Part shown: positions 1-12,360 of the stretch, in pieces
How positions within the stretch are numbered: position 1 is the first letter of the stretch
Layout: each line of letters opens with the position of its first letter
NCBI GenBank assembly: GCA_011316305.1
Contig: SAUG01000064.1
Coordinates: forward strand, 186,001 to 250,000
DNA from: Rusavskia elegans
Lineage: Eukaryota; Ascomycota; Lecanoromycetes; Teloschistales; Teloschistaceae
DNA: 64,000 nt
Reading direction: 5' to 3'
Translations under genes and position numbers: made by a program
Notes under the pieces: model-generated
What the model was told of the DNA's origin: nothing
Seen by the model: the letters and a program-made list of their open reading frames with translations, nothing else
Databases searched by the model: none

Positions 1-265
1 AGATAGATATAGCGGAAATATTAGAAGCTAATAATTATATATAACGTCGAAAAAGAAATAGTAGAAGATTCGTAATCGAATAAAAAAGGAAATAGTTAAA
101 TAGAAGTAATTAACTACGCTATAAACCTTGCCTAACGAATATACCTTTAGCTGTAAAGATTTCTTTATATATATAGTATAATAATCGTTGCCGTATATAA
201 CGTTAATAGAATATATATATATATATATATAAAAACTCAATATAATTTCAAATAGAAGCCTTCCA
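1..265 (+). repeat. Element X, copy 1 (cut by window start)
   Basis: This is the 3' end of an unclassified repeat also present at 26,601-27,545 and 28,262-30,178. The shared stretch runs from a 'tagcggaaatatta' motif through an (AT)n microsatellite to 'ctcaatataatt'. The flank that follows reads as Ty1/copia sequence, so this copy sits inside the left copia relic C1. Only the last quarter of the element is in the window. No coding function is assigned to this part. Confidence 0.6.
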
Positions 266-2953
266 AAGAAAATCTTTAGATAAATAATAAATAAAATAAA
301 TAAATATTTGAATAAAAAAATATTAAATAATCTATATAATTTTCAGTAATTATAAAAGATTTCGAAGGAACTATTTTTTATTTATTGAATTTTTATAATT
401 ATTAATCTATTTAACTTTATTTACTTTCGAAATTTCCATTTAAATTAATATTTAGACAAATTTTTAACTATTTAAATCTAGCCGGACCTAGATTAATCTT
501 TCTACTAGCGTATTAAAGAAACGAATATTCGGAAAATACGAATATTTTTTTAAATTTAAACGTTTTAATTAATTTAGTTCTATAATATTAGAAAGAATTA
601 ATAAAATTACTAATTTAATAAAGCTGTTTTTAATAGTTCGAATAGACTGGCTACTTCGGGTCGGATTTCTATCGAACCGTCGGAAACCCGACTCGCTAAA
701 CGGTCGGATCCGGGTTAAATTCGGGTTAAATCCGGATACCCGCGAAATTTTCTATATATATAATAAGTCTATATATATATTATTTATTTAACTTTAATAT
801 AGATAATATATTAAACTAAAATATTTAATTTAACTAGAATCTTTCTAGCTAGCGTAGTTAATTAATTAAAATATTTTTAAATAACTTATATAATTTTTAT
901 ACTAGAATTATATAATTTTTATAGATTTAATAGATTAGTCGGATCGGATCGGATTATATAATCCGATCCGGGATTCGATTTAAATTAAACTATAGAATTT
1001 CCTAACCCGATTCGAGTCGGGTCGGATTAATTAATCCGGGGTCGAAATCCGACTCGACAGCCAGTCTAAATTCGAGTTTTCGGTAGAATCTACGACGTCT
1101 ATATTAAAATAAAGATAACAAATAGTAGAAATTATTATATTAACGATTATAAATGTAGAATTCTATATTTAGTTTCTAATAATATCTATAGTCTTTTTTT
1201 ACTATTATAAAAAGGCTATAAATATTTCTTTCTAAATTATAATAACTATTTACGCTTTAATTAAATTCTATTAATAAAAACTAAAAACAACTATTATTTA
1301 GTCTTAATCTACTAGAAGAAAGTTATTGATATTAAAACTAATATAAAATTTAAAGCTATTTATTCAAATAATATTCTAGAATTTTTAAAATAGATAAAAA
1401 AATAGTATATTTCTACCCGCGTTTTATATTAAACTACCGAACTAAATTATTTTAAATAAAATGATGGAATAGAGTAGTATAATTATATTATTGAAAATAA
1501 TAATCGAATTATATTAAATAGAGCTAATCTACTAATAGAATTCTAGTTCGATATAACGGAATCGGATAAATATATTAAAAACCGAATGGAAAATAATTCT
1601 AAGATTAATAGATAATTTATTCCGCGAAACGAGATATTTAATAGAATTAGATTTATAATTAATTTTATTAAAATTTTGAAATATAAATACTATTTTTTCG
1701 TATCGTTAAAATTATTATTAATAGATAGTAGAAAAGATAAATTAATAGATTAAAGTAAAATATATATTTTTTTCGGCTATAATAATAAAACTAACATTTT
1801 GTATTATCTAGAAATTTTTAATATAAAGTCGATAACTAAAGTTTATATTATTATATTGGCCGAAAATTTAAAAAGAAAAAATATCGAATTTAATTTTAAT
1901 ATCTAGATATATAATAAACTTTAAAAAAAATCTTTTAGACGATTTCTAAAAGTAACTATTACTACGTTCGTTAGTATAATTACTATACTAGTCGACGTTT
2001 AAACCGAAATTCAATTATCTATTTATTTTAAAGATATTATTATTTAATTAAAATTTCTTATAATCTAATATTTAATTCTAGAATTTACTATTTCGATTCT
2101 ATTAATGGTGTATAAATTTATATATATAGTAATATCGAAGCGGAAAAAAAATCTGATATCGATAATAATAATAAAAACTTCTATTAAAATAAGATTTTTA
2201 AAGTTAATATAACGTTTATTCTAGCGTTTATAATCGTTATAAATATAGAAGACAAAGATAATTATAAAATTATTAAAATATTAGTCTATTCCGATTTATC
2301 GAATTGATTAAATATTGTCTCGACGCTACCGATATATAAATAAACCGTTAATAATTTTATCTAAAAAAAAAGAATATAAAATAAAATATTACTATAGAAA
2401 AAATCGCGTTTGTATTAAACGATATATAAAAGTTTATCTTTTTTTAAAAAAGAGCTAATATTTTTATTAGAAAATAGATATTTAAAATTAAATATTATTT
2501 AAATCGTTCTGTAAATTAATTTAAAGTTAAATTAGTTATACGAATCATTTTATATATTTTAATAATCGATTTCGAACAAACGTTTATATTAATAATTATA
2601 TTCAGTTTTTCACTTCTATTTTTTACTTTCGTTACTATAAAAAATATAAAATACTACAAAATAGATATTAATAACTTTTTTACTAAATCTATTTTTAGCG
2701 ATAAAATCTTTATAAAAACGCTAGACGGAATCGAATATTTTTTGAAAAAAATACTATAAATATTCCGTAGTCTATATAGATTAAAATAGGCTATAAAAGA
2801 TTAATATAAATGATTTATTAAAAAAGTATCAGAATTAGAATATAGATAATATACAGCCGATTTCTACTTTTTTATCTATAATAAAATAGAAATTTTTCTA
2901 CTAATTTATATTAATTATTTTTCTATTACTATTAATTTAGTTGTTTATTAAAA
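266..2953 (+). mobile_element. Ty1/copia relic C1, left part (integrase to reverse transcriptase)
   Basis: This is RIP-degraded copia pol sequence. It is co-linear with C2: about 390-640 and 1,069-1,700 match 5,210-6,037, and 1,690-2,950 matches 12,361-13,978. Near 2,400-2,950 the frames recall the copia reverse transcriptase: a W-I-F-K block, a D-I-N-N-x-F block where copia has D-x-x-x-A-F, a following F-I-K-T-L-D-G block, and an S-L-Y-x-L-K block. All frames carry many TAA/TAG stops of the C-to-T or G-to-A kind. It stops at the exact point where the C2 LTR begins, and its missing RNase H end resumes at 31,782. Confidence 0.7.
643..1068. mobile_element. hAT-type MITE in C1
   Basis: The element begins TAGACTGGC and ends GCCAGTCTA as inverted repeats. 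It is flanked by 8-bp direct repeats AGTTCGAA (635-642) and AATTCGAG (1,069-1,076) that differ only by G/A transitions. The homologous C2 site near 5,405 lacks the insert. CpG-rich subterminal repeats of the form GGGTCGG / CCGACCC fill both ends, and the centre is AT-rich and non-coding. Eight-base duplications fit the hAT superfamily. Confidence 0.8.
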
Positions 2954-3239
2954 TATCCGGCAGTTCAGACAAGGCTCGCGTTGAAGTTCGCGATAAAATG
3001 ATATAGATTATAGAATTTATATCGAAGCTTTAGCGTATAGATCGCTCTAAAAATTCGCGTTAAAGATTCGCGCCAAAAGATTATAGATTAGATAATCTAT
3101 CTCGTAGCTTTAGCGCGCTAGTTTAATTTAAGAGATAAAAATTCTATAGAGAGTTTTTACCTATTTTTTATTTAATTAAATAGATAGATTTATTTCTATG
3201 GTTTATTCTACTATATTAAAATACGTATCTATTTTAATA
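2954..3239 (+). repeat. C2 5' LTR
   Basis: This aligns over its whole length with 31,495-31,781 and with 33,215-33,512. Differences are mostly C/T or G/A, for example CCGGCAG against TAGTAA near the left end. The termini read TAT...TTTTAATA, a mutated TG...CA pair; the C1 copy still ends in TTTCAACA. A conserved core, 'tttagcgcgctagtttaatt', occurs in all three LTRs. Confidence 0.7.
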
Positions 3240-3410
3240 GATTATAAATCCGGGTTTATAACGGTATTTTATAATATAACCGATATATATTGTAAATTCC
3301 AGATCGTCTAGATTAATATAGAACTTTAGATTACTATAGCCTATAAGGGGCCAATATATCTTATTCGATAAAAAAGCGATATCGGAATCTAATATTAGAA
3401 AATAGAAATT

Positions 3411-3785
3411 TCGAATAATATATTTAAATTAAAAATAGAACCGAGATAATTCGGCTATACTATCGCTATTTAGAAATCTTCGGAAAGATCTGATTCAAAT
3501 AAAAAGCGATATTTGCTATACAAAATAGTATATTTAAATTAAAAATAGAATTTTTAAATCGAAAGAAACTTCGATACAATCTATCGCTAATTAGTATCCG
3601 AAGAGGAAATCCGACCTAAAAGAAAACGATATCTAATATACGGAATAGTATATTTAAATTAAAAATATAATCTATATATTAAATAGAGTTTAATATAATC
3701 TAGCTAAAATAGCTATCGCTTAATAAAACTAAGAAAAACGGCAACTAATATACAGAATAGTAATTTAAAAAATAGTGAATAGAAT
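3411..3785 (+). repeat. Tandem repeat, about 115 bp unit, 3-4 copies
   Basis: The block 'atagtatatttaaattaa' recurs at about 3,420, 3,528, 3,643 and, degraded, 3,757, giving a period of 110-117 bp. It lies between the 5' LTR and the gag region of C2, so it is probably leader sequence or the start of gag. Each unit also contains a 'ctatcgct' block. No function can be read from it. Confidence 0.55.
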
Positions 3786-3799
3786 CGAAAGATCTAAAC

Positions 3800-6037
3800 T
3801 AATAGTACTACTATATTAAATAAACTATTCGGCAGCTAGATACGAGTTTAAAATAAGTAAACTAGTAATATCGAAATATCTATAAAAATATAAAAAGAAT
3901 TAAATTACTCGAAGATATCTATATAAATATAGAAGAAATTTAGTTACTTGAATTTTTTAAAATATAACATTTTCTTTTCGATAGATTATATAATCTTTTT
4001 ATTTATTTTATTATTAACTAATTTCTTAATTTTTTATATATTAATTTCTATATTTATTTTAAATTAGCGTTATAGCCGACGAATTTACTAATTTTAAGCG
4101 ATTGTCTAACGTTATATTTATTCGCGACAACAAAAATAATAAGTTCTATACTATAAAATTTTATATAAAATAGAAAATACTATAGTATATTATCTAGTAG
4201 CGTACTATTTTAACTTTAATATTAATAGAATTATTAATACTAGTAACTTCGAGAAAGCTATTTACCGGTTTACTATACGGCTTTATAAAATAGAAAAGCG
4301 ATATAGAAGCTCGCTTTATCCTTTTATAGTATATCGATACGGACGAATATAAAGTTATCGGTAAAATAGTTAATAGTATTATAGACGAGATTATTTTTTT
4401 AGCGTAAAAGTTCCTCGAATACGATCGTATAATAAAGTTAATAACTATAAAGGAATATCGATTCTAGATCCTTCTATATATTTTTTTGGAGAAATATTAA
4501 ACTATCGTCGATATTTTCGATATATAAAAAAACCTTAACCTTGACTATATTATAAAAGGGTTTTAGAAAAAAAAAACGTCTTTATAAACCGATAAATCTA
4601 TTAACTAAATAAAGAATATATTCGATCCGCTATCTATATAGAATTAAAAGCTAAACCTCTATAAAAGTAAATTTATATTATATATAAAATCCTTATTATT
4701 AGATTGAAAAGAGATATTTTCTATATAATATCGCGGGTGTTATAATATATAACTATTTTAAAAAAAAGAATCCTAATAATAGTTCGCTAGTAAAGTTTTA
4801 TCTTTTATTATATTCTAGATTATAGATTCCGGCGTTTTATTTTATATAATTAATAAATTCTAAATGTTTAAACAGTTTATAATTTATAATAAACGGTAAA
4901 TTATTAAAATTAGAAAGATGAAATTATATATAAATCAATATAGGACTACTGTACTAAAATACTTGATAGTAATAAAACGTTACTTATCGGTTTTTTTTAT
5001 ATTCTATTATTAGAACTTAATTCTCTATCAAATAAATACTATGATAAAGAAACTTATCGGCTACTTTAATATAGATTACTTTTGGACAAATAAAAAATAA
5101 TGTAAACAGATTATTAGTATTTAAAAAAGTAGAGGAATTTATATAGTTTTAGTAATTATAGATTACTTTAAAAAGACTGCTTTTTCTATTATCGAATTTC
5201 TATATTTATTAATTTATTTAACTCTATCTACTTCCGAAGCTCCTATCTAAACTAATATTTCGATTAATCTATCTACTAACGTCTCGAAGAAACGAATATT
5301 TGAGAAATACGATTACAATTTATAGTATAGACGCTTTAATTATCTTAGTCCCGCAGTAATAATAAAAGTTAATAAAGTTGCTAACCTGGTAAAGCTAATT
5401 ATAATAGTTCGAATTTTCGATAGAATCTATAATATCTATATTCAAGTATAAATAACTAATAATAGAAATTATTATATTAGCGATTATAAACCTAAAATCC
5501 TATATCTAGTTTCTATTAATATCTATAGGCCTTTTCTATTATTATAAAAAGACGAATAATACTTTTTTCTAATTATTAAAAACTAGTTATATTCTAATTA
5601 GATTCTAACGATAAAAACTAGAAACAACTACTATATAGTCTTAACCTATTAAAAGAAAATTACCCAATTTAAAACCGATATAAAATTTAAAGCTATTCGT
5701 TTAAATAACGTTTTAAAGTTTCTAAAATAGATTGAAAAATAGTATACTTCCGCTAGCGTTTTTTTATTAAAATATCGAACTATATTATTTCAATTTAAAT
5801 AGTATTATAAAACGGTATATATATACTATAGAAAATGATATTAGAATTATATTAAATAAAGACATTCTATTAATAAAACTCTAGTTAGAAATAGTAAAAT
5901 AGAATATATATATTAGAAATCGAATTAAAAACAATACTAAAATTGATAGGTAGTTAGTTTTATTATATAAAATATTTAATAGGATTAGATTTTTAATTAT
6001 TTATTTTAGACCCTAAAGTTATAAATACTATTCTATT
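3800..6037 (+). pseudogene. C2 copia gag-protease-integrase relic
   Basis: The frames suggest gag (about 3,800-4,720), a zinc-knuckle-like stretch around 4,730, and a protease active site at about 4,820-4,850. There the codons read I-I-D-S-G followed by F-Y-I-I-N, as expected for a copia D-S-G-A-x-x-H-I site after C-to-T change. Downstream, G-I-Y-I-V-L-V-I-I-D-Y near 5,135 fits the start of an integrase core. Stops interrupt every frame. The reading continues at 12,361 beyond the hAT insertion. Confidence 0.55.
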
Positions 6038-6132
6038 TAAACCGGCTATTTCGGGTCGGATTTCTGTCGGTACTTTAAAAACCCGACCCGAATTTGAATA
6101 AATCGGTTCGACCCGACCCGTTAAACGGTATA

Positions 6133-6505
6133 TAAATTGGCCGTCGGGTCGAATTTCGAATTCGGATTGGCCAATCCGATCCGATCCGACCGAGTTTCGA
6201 ATCCTAAAACGTAATCCGATCCGATCCGCCAAGACTAAATCTTGGCGCCAAGCCCTGGTATAAAAGTATAAAGCTAGTATAACTTTTATACGAATATACT
6301 AAAAAATCTTTAATCAATTAACTACGCTAGCTAGAGAGTCTGTAGTAAAATTAATATATTATCTGGATATATTACCTTTATTTAATTATTAAAATTGTAA
6401 TATATTAAATATAAAATATAATCGGGTCGGATCCGAGTCGGGTTACTAAAATCGGATCGGATATCCGACGATTCGACGGAAATCCGACTCGAATCGGCCA
6501 GTCTA
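6133..6505. mobile_element. hAT-type MITE nested in H0
   Basis: This 373-bp element has termini TAAATTGGCC and GGCCAGTCTA. The flanking repeats are ACGGTATA (6,125-6,132) and ACGATATA (6,506-6,513), an 8-bp duplication with one G/A change. It is closely related to 30,361-30,729, sharing the central 'attatctggatatatta' block. Confidence 0.8.
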
Positions 6506-6679
6506 ACGATATAGATCGATTTTTAAAATTAGAACCGAAAATCGATTTAGATTATAAAATAGAAATCGACGGAAATTCGATCCGATTTTCTAAATCTACT
6601 ATATATAATATAATACTATAAATACTATAACTATTTACGACAATTAATATATTTATTAATTATTTATAATAATAATATA

Positions 6680-9600
6680 TAGACTGGCCGGTTCGGGTCG
6701 GATTCCTATTAAACTGTCGGATACCCGACTCGGTTTTAGTAACCCGATCCGGGTTCGACCCGCTAAATAGTCGGGTCGGGTTATAGATTCTAACCCGACT
6801 TTTAGATCGGGTTATAGATTTTAATTTAAAAATTCGATCCGAAAATCCGATCTAACCCGATTTATAATTATATTCGATAGTTAAATACGAAAGTAATTAT
6901 AGGTAATATAAAACGGTAATATATTTTATTTAATATTAGCTTATATAATAGTTATCTATAAATATTTACTTATATACCGGTACTATATAAATAGTATTAT
7001 CCTTTTCTAAATAATTCTATAGACGTATATCTTTTTTCTAGAACTTTTAATCTTTTAGAATTTATTATTAACTAGCTATTATTACGTCCCGGGCTATACT
7101 TCTAGATCCTATATTAATCCTTTAATAAATTAGGCGTTCTTTTACTAAATAGTAATAGGCTTAATATAGATTACAGCTAGTTAATAATCTATAAGAAAGA
7201 AATATAGTCGGATATATATAGTAATATAGTAAAGTTATTTATTTATTTATTAGGAAAATAACTATATATACCTCTATCGTATTCTATAGAACTATTAATA
7301 CTATATTTTTTATTCTATCGATTCCCCTATTTATATATACGGCAGCGACGTCGGTAAAGATTTCGCGATATAGTCTAGTAAAAGGTACTTTAGAAATAAA
7401 AGGTTTAAAGCCCTTCTAGTATCTATAGATTTCTCGAAATACGACGGTTCTCGGCTTCTATTTATATTTCTTTCGATAGATTATTAGCTAGATTATTTAG
7501 AATATTTTAACCTAGAGTACTACTAGTACTATAGTACTATATAATTTCTTTTTATCTTTTCTTTTATTTTTTTTAATTCTATTTCCTCGAGTCTTCGCTA
7601 TATTTCTATAGGTCGGAATTAATTTCTTATCTAGAATAGTTTTAGTATAAATATATAATTAATTATATTATCTTAATATATTACTTCTATTTAGATTCGA
7701 ATATACTATATATTATACTACGATAAATAAAAGAAACGAAAGACTAAGAATAAAGTTAAGTATAATATAGTACGGTATATAGTATATTAATATCTTATTA
7801 TAGTAGTTAATTATTAAAAAACAGAAGATTAAAAATAAGGTAAAAGTAATCGTCGGCTATACTACAGCTAGAGAATTAGAATTTTAAACGAGCCTATATA
7901 TTTCAATAAGCTTCTAGTATATTCTACTATTATAATACGTAGAATTTTTAGATAATTTTATAGCGACTAATTATATTACCCTACTATATTATTTAGTATA
8001 CTATCTATTATATCTCAATCAAAGTTACTATCTATAAAATCTAAATTAGTTATAAACCGTAAACGCGGTAAAAAGTAGTCTAATACCGAATATAAATTCT
8101 ATAAAAAATAGAGTACAGACTATATTATAATATATAAATACCTTAAAAAACTTAAAGGAATAGATTTCTAGAAAAGCGTAGATATAGAGACGAGGGCCCT
8201 ATTAGAATAGAATACTAGAAATTAGAAAATAGACTATAGAGTCGAAAAAGGAATTTATAGTAATATAATAAAATAATATATACTATACTAAATACTAATC
8301 TATATATAGTATTATACTATAAAAACGATCTACGTATTAAAGCTTTTACGGAAACTATAGAAGAAGCGATAACTATCGAGTAAATAAAGTAGGAGCGGAG
8401 TAAAGTAATATATTAAAATAATATATTAAATATAAATAGAGCTATCTAGTATAGAAATAATTATTTCTAATACTTTCTCTAGTCTAATATAGCTATTAAT
8501 AGTCCAGGTAGAATAATTTTAATAAAATATATAGCTCTAATTATTAACCTTATCTAATAACGAATTATCTATTATACCGGCTTCTGAAAGCTTTAGTTCG
8601 CTAGAATCCTAGACCTTTTAGAAAAATAGATAGCGTTTACTAAAGAATTTGGTTATAGCGGAAATATAGCTAATAAATATATTAAGTCTTTTTATAGAAA
8701 GGAAGATAAAAATAGTAATAATATTATTAAAGTTAATAAAAAGAATTAGATAGTAGGGACGTACTTTTCTATATAAAATAATACTAAATTTAAAAATAAT
8801 AAAAGTTTAGTTAGAAGTATTAATTTTAATAGTTAGGATAAAGATATAGAAAAAGATAAAAATATAGATCAAGATATAGATAAAGATACAAATAAAGATA
8901 AAAATAAAGATAAAAATAAAAGTAAAGATAAAGATAAAAATAAAGATAAAAATATAGAAGGAAATATTAAATTATCTAAATAGTTATATAAATTATAAAG
9001 TAATAGTCTAGAAATAATATATTACCTATATATATTACTATACTAATATTAAAAAAAAAGTATACTAGACTAATCTATTTAATATACTTTTAAAATCTTT
9101 TTTAAATAGATTCCTTTCTAGAAGTATAGCGCTATCATTTATCTTTACCCGATTAAATATATCCTATAGTTCCTCTAATCTTTTATCGGGATCTAAATCT
9201 ATAATATAGTTATAATATTTAATTTTTATCGTCTATTCTATATACTATAGAATTATTTAGGCTCGATCCTACCGATAAACTTTTCTAGTAAGACTAAAAG
9301 TCCGCTTAATTCCGACCGAGAATATTAAATAGGAAAGAATATCGTAAGTAATCTATATTAATTTTAGAAAGTTTAAAGTATTATTTTTCTAAAATATCCA
9401 GTTTAGATTATCTTTAATAGTATTAGTACGAAGGTATCGATTAGCTTCGGAAGTAAATATTCGAAGATATTAGAACTATTAAAAAAGACTACTTAAAATA
9501 GTTATAGTAGACTATTAACTAGTTAGTATACTTATAAATTATTACTATTATATATTACTTTATTTTCTCTACTATAGTAAACTCTATAACTTAATAGATT

Positions 9601-12081
9601 AATAGGGGCCCTATAGTATTTATTAAAGTACTCTTTAAATTCGTTCTAATATTTATCTATATACCCCGAATATTCTTCTATATTTTCCTCCTATTTATCG
9701 GTATCCTAGTTTCGATAAAAGCTAAATTTTATTATAGGATTAAAAATATTTATAAGATTATATATTAGTCTTTCTTTACTTTTAATACGAGAATAATACT
9801 TAGTAAATTTAGTAAAAGCCTTTTCGCAAGCTATTAGTACTATCGCTTTTTAAAGATAGTTCGAAGCTTTTATAACTTCCTATAATTTAGTAAAATAATT
9901 ATAAAACGTACTATAAAGTCGGTACGCTAGATAAATTCTAACGCCTATAGTTCGCGAAACTATTAAAGTAATTTTATAGAACGGCTATAGTATACTATCT
10001 ATAAGGAAAAAAATTACTATTTATCTATATTAAAGGTAATCCCTTATATTTATAGGTCTTGCGAATTCTTTTTAAAGAATTTATTAATAGTTTAGCGAAG
10101 TAGATATACCCTATAAATTATAAAATAAATTAAATTCTATCGAATACGAATATTTTAAATAAGGTTTCTAGTATAAGAATTAGAGTCGGCTCTATCCTAA
10201 AGTTCTTTAAAACGAAGTTTATATTAAGAGGAAGTATCGGAATAGATAGTAATAGCGCGAGCCTAAAAATACTATTAATATAAAAATTATTTAATTTATA
10301 TTATCTATATATATTACCTTTTTTATAACGCTTAATAGGCCGATACCAATAGCTATAATTTATTTATTATCTAGTTAATAGATAAAACTATCGTTTAATA
10401 TTTATAATCTAATAGTTTTAATAAAATCTTAGGCTACTAGATTAACTATATAAACTAGATAAGATAGCGAATTTTATAGTCGATCCTATCGACTATCAAG
10501 TCGACTAAAAGCCTTTTTAAACTCTTTTTTTAATATTAAATTAGAGCTAGTATTATCAGTAATAATATCTCAAAGCTGCTGCTTAAACTAAAAAAATTCT
10601 AAAAGCGTTAATAGCTCTTAATACTATGAATAGCCGGAATAATTTATAGATAGGGATATAAATTTAAATAGACGTTTCTAAAATTAAAACTACGTATTAA
10701 TCTAGTATACGAATATTTCTAAATATACGATTTTCTATAGATTTAACTAGGTATTTAATATAAGTAAAATATATTCTATAGTTTTTAAATTAGATTTAAT
10801 TCTATCGCGGATAGTTTTAAAGTTATTAAAGATTATCGTTAAAAGTTATATACGTTTAAATAGCTATACGTCTAGATAAAATATTTATAGTAGTTTTCTA
10901 AAATTCGCGTTTTTAATAGTCCGGACTAGTAGATTTAGATCTAAGAAAGTCTTATATAGGTATTTACTCTAGACGATTTAATTAAAAGTAGAATCCAGTT
11001 TAATATAGCTTTTCTTCTATTATTAAATAAATAAGCTTTATATTACTTCTTTATATTATTATTTACTCTTTACGCGGATAAATATTACTTTAATAATAGA
11101 CTGGAAGTTATATCGCTTAGATCTATAATAATTATTAGATAAAAAATATTCCTTTATAGTAGATATATTTAAAGAACTAGAGGCTATAGAATAGTTAAAA
11201 ACCTTAGAATAATATTTATATATAATTTTAGATAGGTTATCTATTATTAAGATTATCTAGTAGAATTTATTCTACTAGAGCGAATATTTTTATATTAAAG
11301 CCTTTTTCGTCTATAGAGGATCGGTTATTTTCTTTCGAATTCTATTTTTAATATCTATAGCGATAGAAATACTAGACTACTATTATTAGAAATCTTAATA
11401 GTAATCTATATTCTATTAAATAAACTTATTATTATCCCGAAATACTAGTTCTAGATAGTCGGCTTAAATTTTATCTACTATATTTTTAATAATTTATTAT
11501 TACTTTCTATATAAATAATTAAATTTAGCCGGGATTCCGGTTATAAATCGGCTTAGAAGCTGGCTTATAGATTAACTAGGATAGATATTATTTAACGGAA
11601 ATCTAGTAGAAAAGCCCTTATTAGCTATATCGGTCTAGAAAATAAAAAAATAAGAATTGATATTTATATTAGATATTTTATATTACGTTTCTATAATAGT
11701 AATATAGAAGGGTAATATAGATATATAGGTATTAAATAATAATATAAATAGTATTAACTATTTAATAGACGATAATAAATAGTATACGTTAATATTAGAA
11801 TTACCTAAAGTCTTTAATATAGTATTAGGAAAATATAGAATTTATAGATAATATAATATAGAAGAAAAATTATACTTTAATACTAGAATTATATTTTTAT
11901 TTATAATTTTAGTATTTTAGTAGGTCGAATCCGGGTACCCGACTCCGACCCGGGTTTAAATCGGATTAAACTATAGAAAAACCCGATCCGACTCGGATCG
12001 GGTTAGATTTAATTATAACCCGATTCGGGTCGGATTAGATTAGCCAATCTAGATTCGAAACCCGATCCGACGGCCAGTCTA
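6680..12081 (-). mobile_element. Full-size hAT transposon H1
   Basis: This 5,402-bp element has TAGACTGGCC / GGCCAGTCTA ends and a perfect 8-bp target duplication ATAATATA (6,672-6,679 and 12,082-12,089). The minus strand carries transposase relics, very roughly 9,050-11,650. At about 10,420-10,470 it reads L-V-Y-I-V-N-L-V-A-stop-D-F, which fits the hAT C-L-x-H-x-x-N-L block with Cys, His and Gln codons changed by C-to-T or G-to-A. H2 (15,439-24,104) is a second copy, and its matching block near 19,152-19,199 keeps the Cys codon (C-L-V-Y-I-I-N-L). Stops make both copies inactive. Confidence 0.8.
7950..8985 (+). pseudogene. Second, plus-strand coding relic in hAT H1
   Basis: A plus-strand frame opposite in direction to the transposase is recognisable in both hAT copies (here and about 16,700-17,690). 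It includes a basic stretch N-R-K-R-G-K-K near 8,050 and ends in a long Asp/Asn-Lys alternating tail (about 8,832-8,985; H2 17,575-17,682). TAG codons in places where Trp (TGG) would fit suggest RIP damage. I do not recognise the protein. It may be an accessory gene of the transposon or an exon of a larger transposase gene that I have misjudged. Confidence 0.35.
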
Positions 12082-12360
12082 ATAATATATATAGATAATA
12101 TATTTACTTTATATTTTTTTTATTATTAATAAATAGATATAAATTTTATACAAGAAATATATTTTTATACTAGATTTCAACGATTTTAACGGTTTTAATA
12201 GATTGAACCCGAGTTTCCGAGTTCGATATAGAACCGAGTCGGTTCGATATCTAGAAAAGTCGGAATCGATTCGATTTGGTATTTAAAAAAAGTCGGAACC
12301 GATTCGAGTCGGGTCGGTTTTTCTAATCCGGGTTCGAAACCCGACTCGACGACCAGTCTA

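Larger units (their letters stand above)
6038..12360. mobile_element. Non-autonomous hAT element H0, split by two younger hAT copies
   Basis: The outer ends read TAAACCGGCT (a mutated TAGACTGGCT) and GACCAGTCTA. They are flanked by 8-bp repeats ATTCTATT (6,030-6,037) and ATTCTATC (12,361-12,368). C1 shows the same copia site uninterrupted near 1,690. Removing the MITE at 6,133-6,505 and H1 at 6,680-12,081 leaves three pieces totalling about 550 bp, similar in size to the element at 24,500-25,017. Confidence 0.75.

Noticed and set aside
5993..6232. Minus-strand 79-codon frame rich in Arg, Ile and Gly.
   Set aside because: It crosses two hAT element ends and translates their CCGATC-type subterminal repeats.
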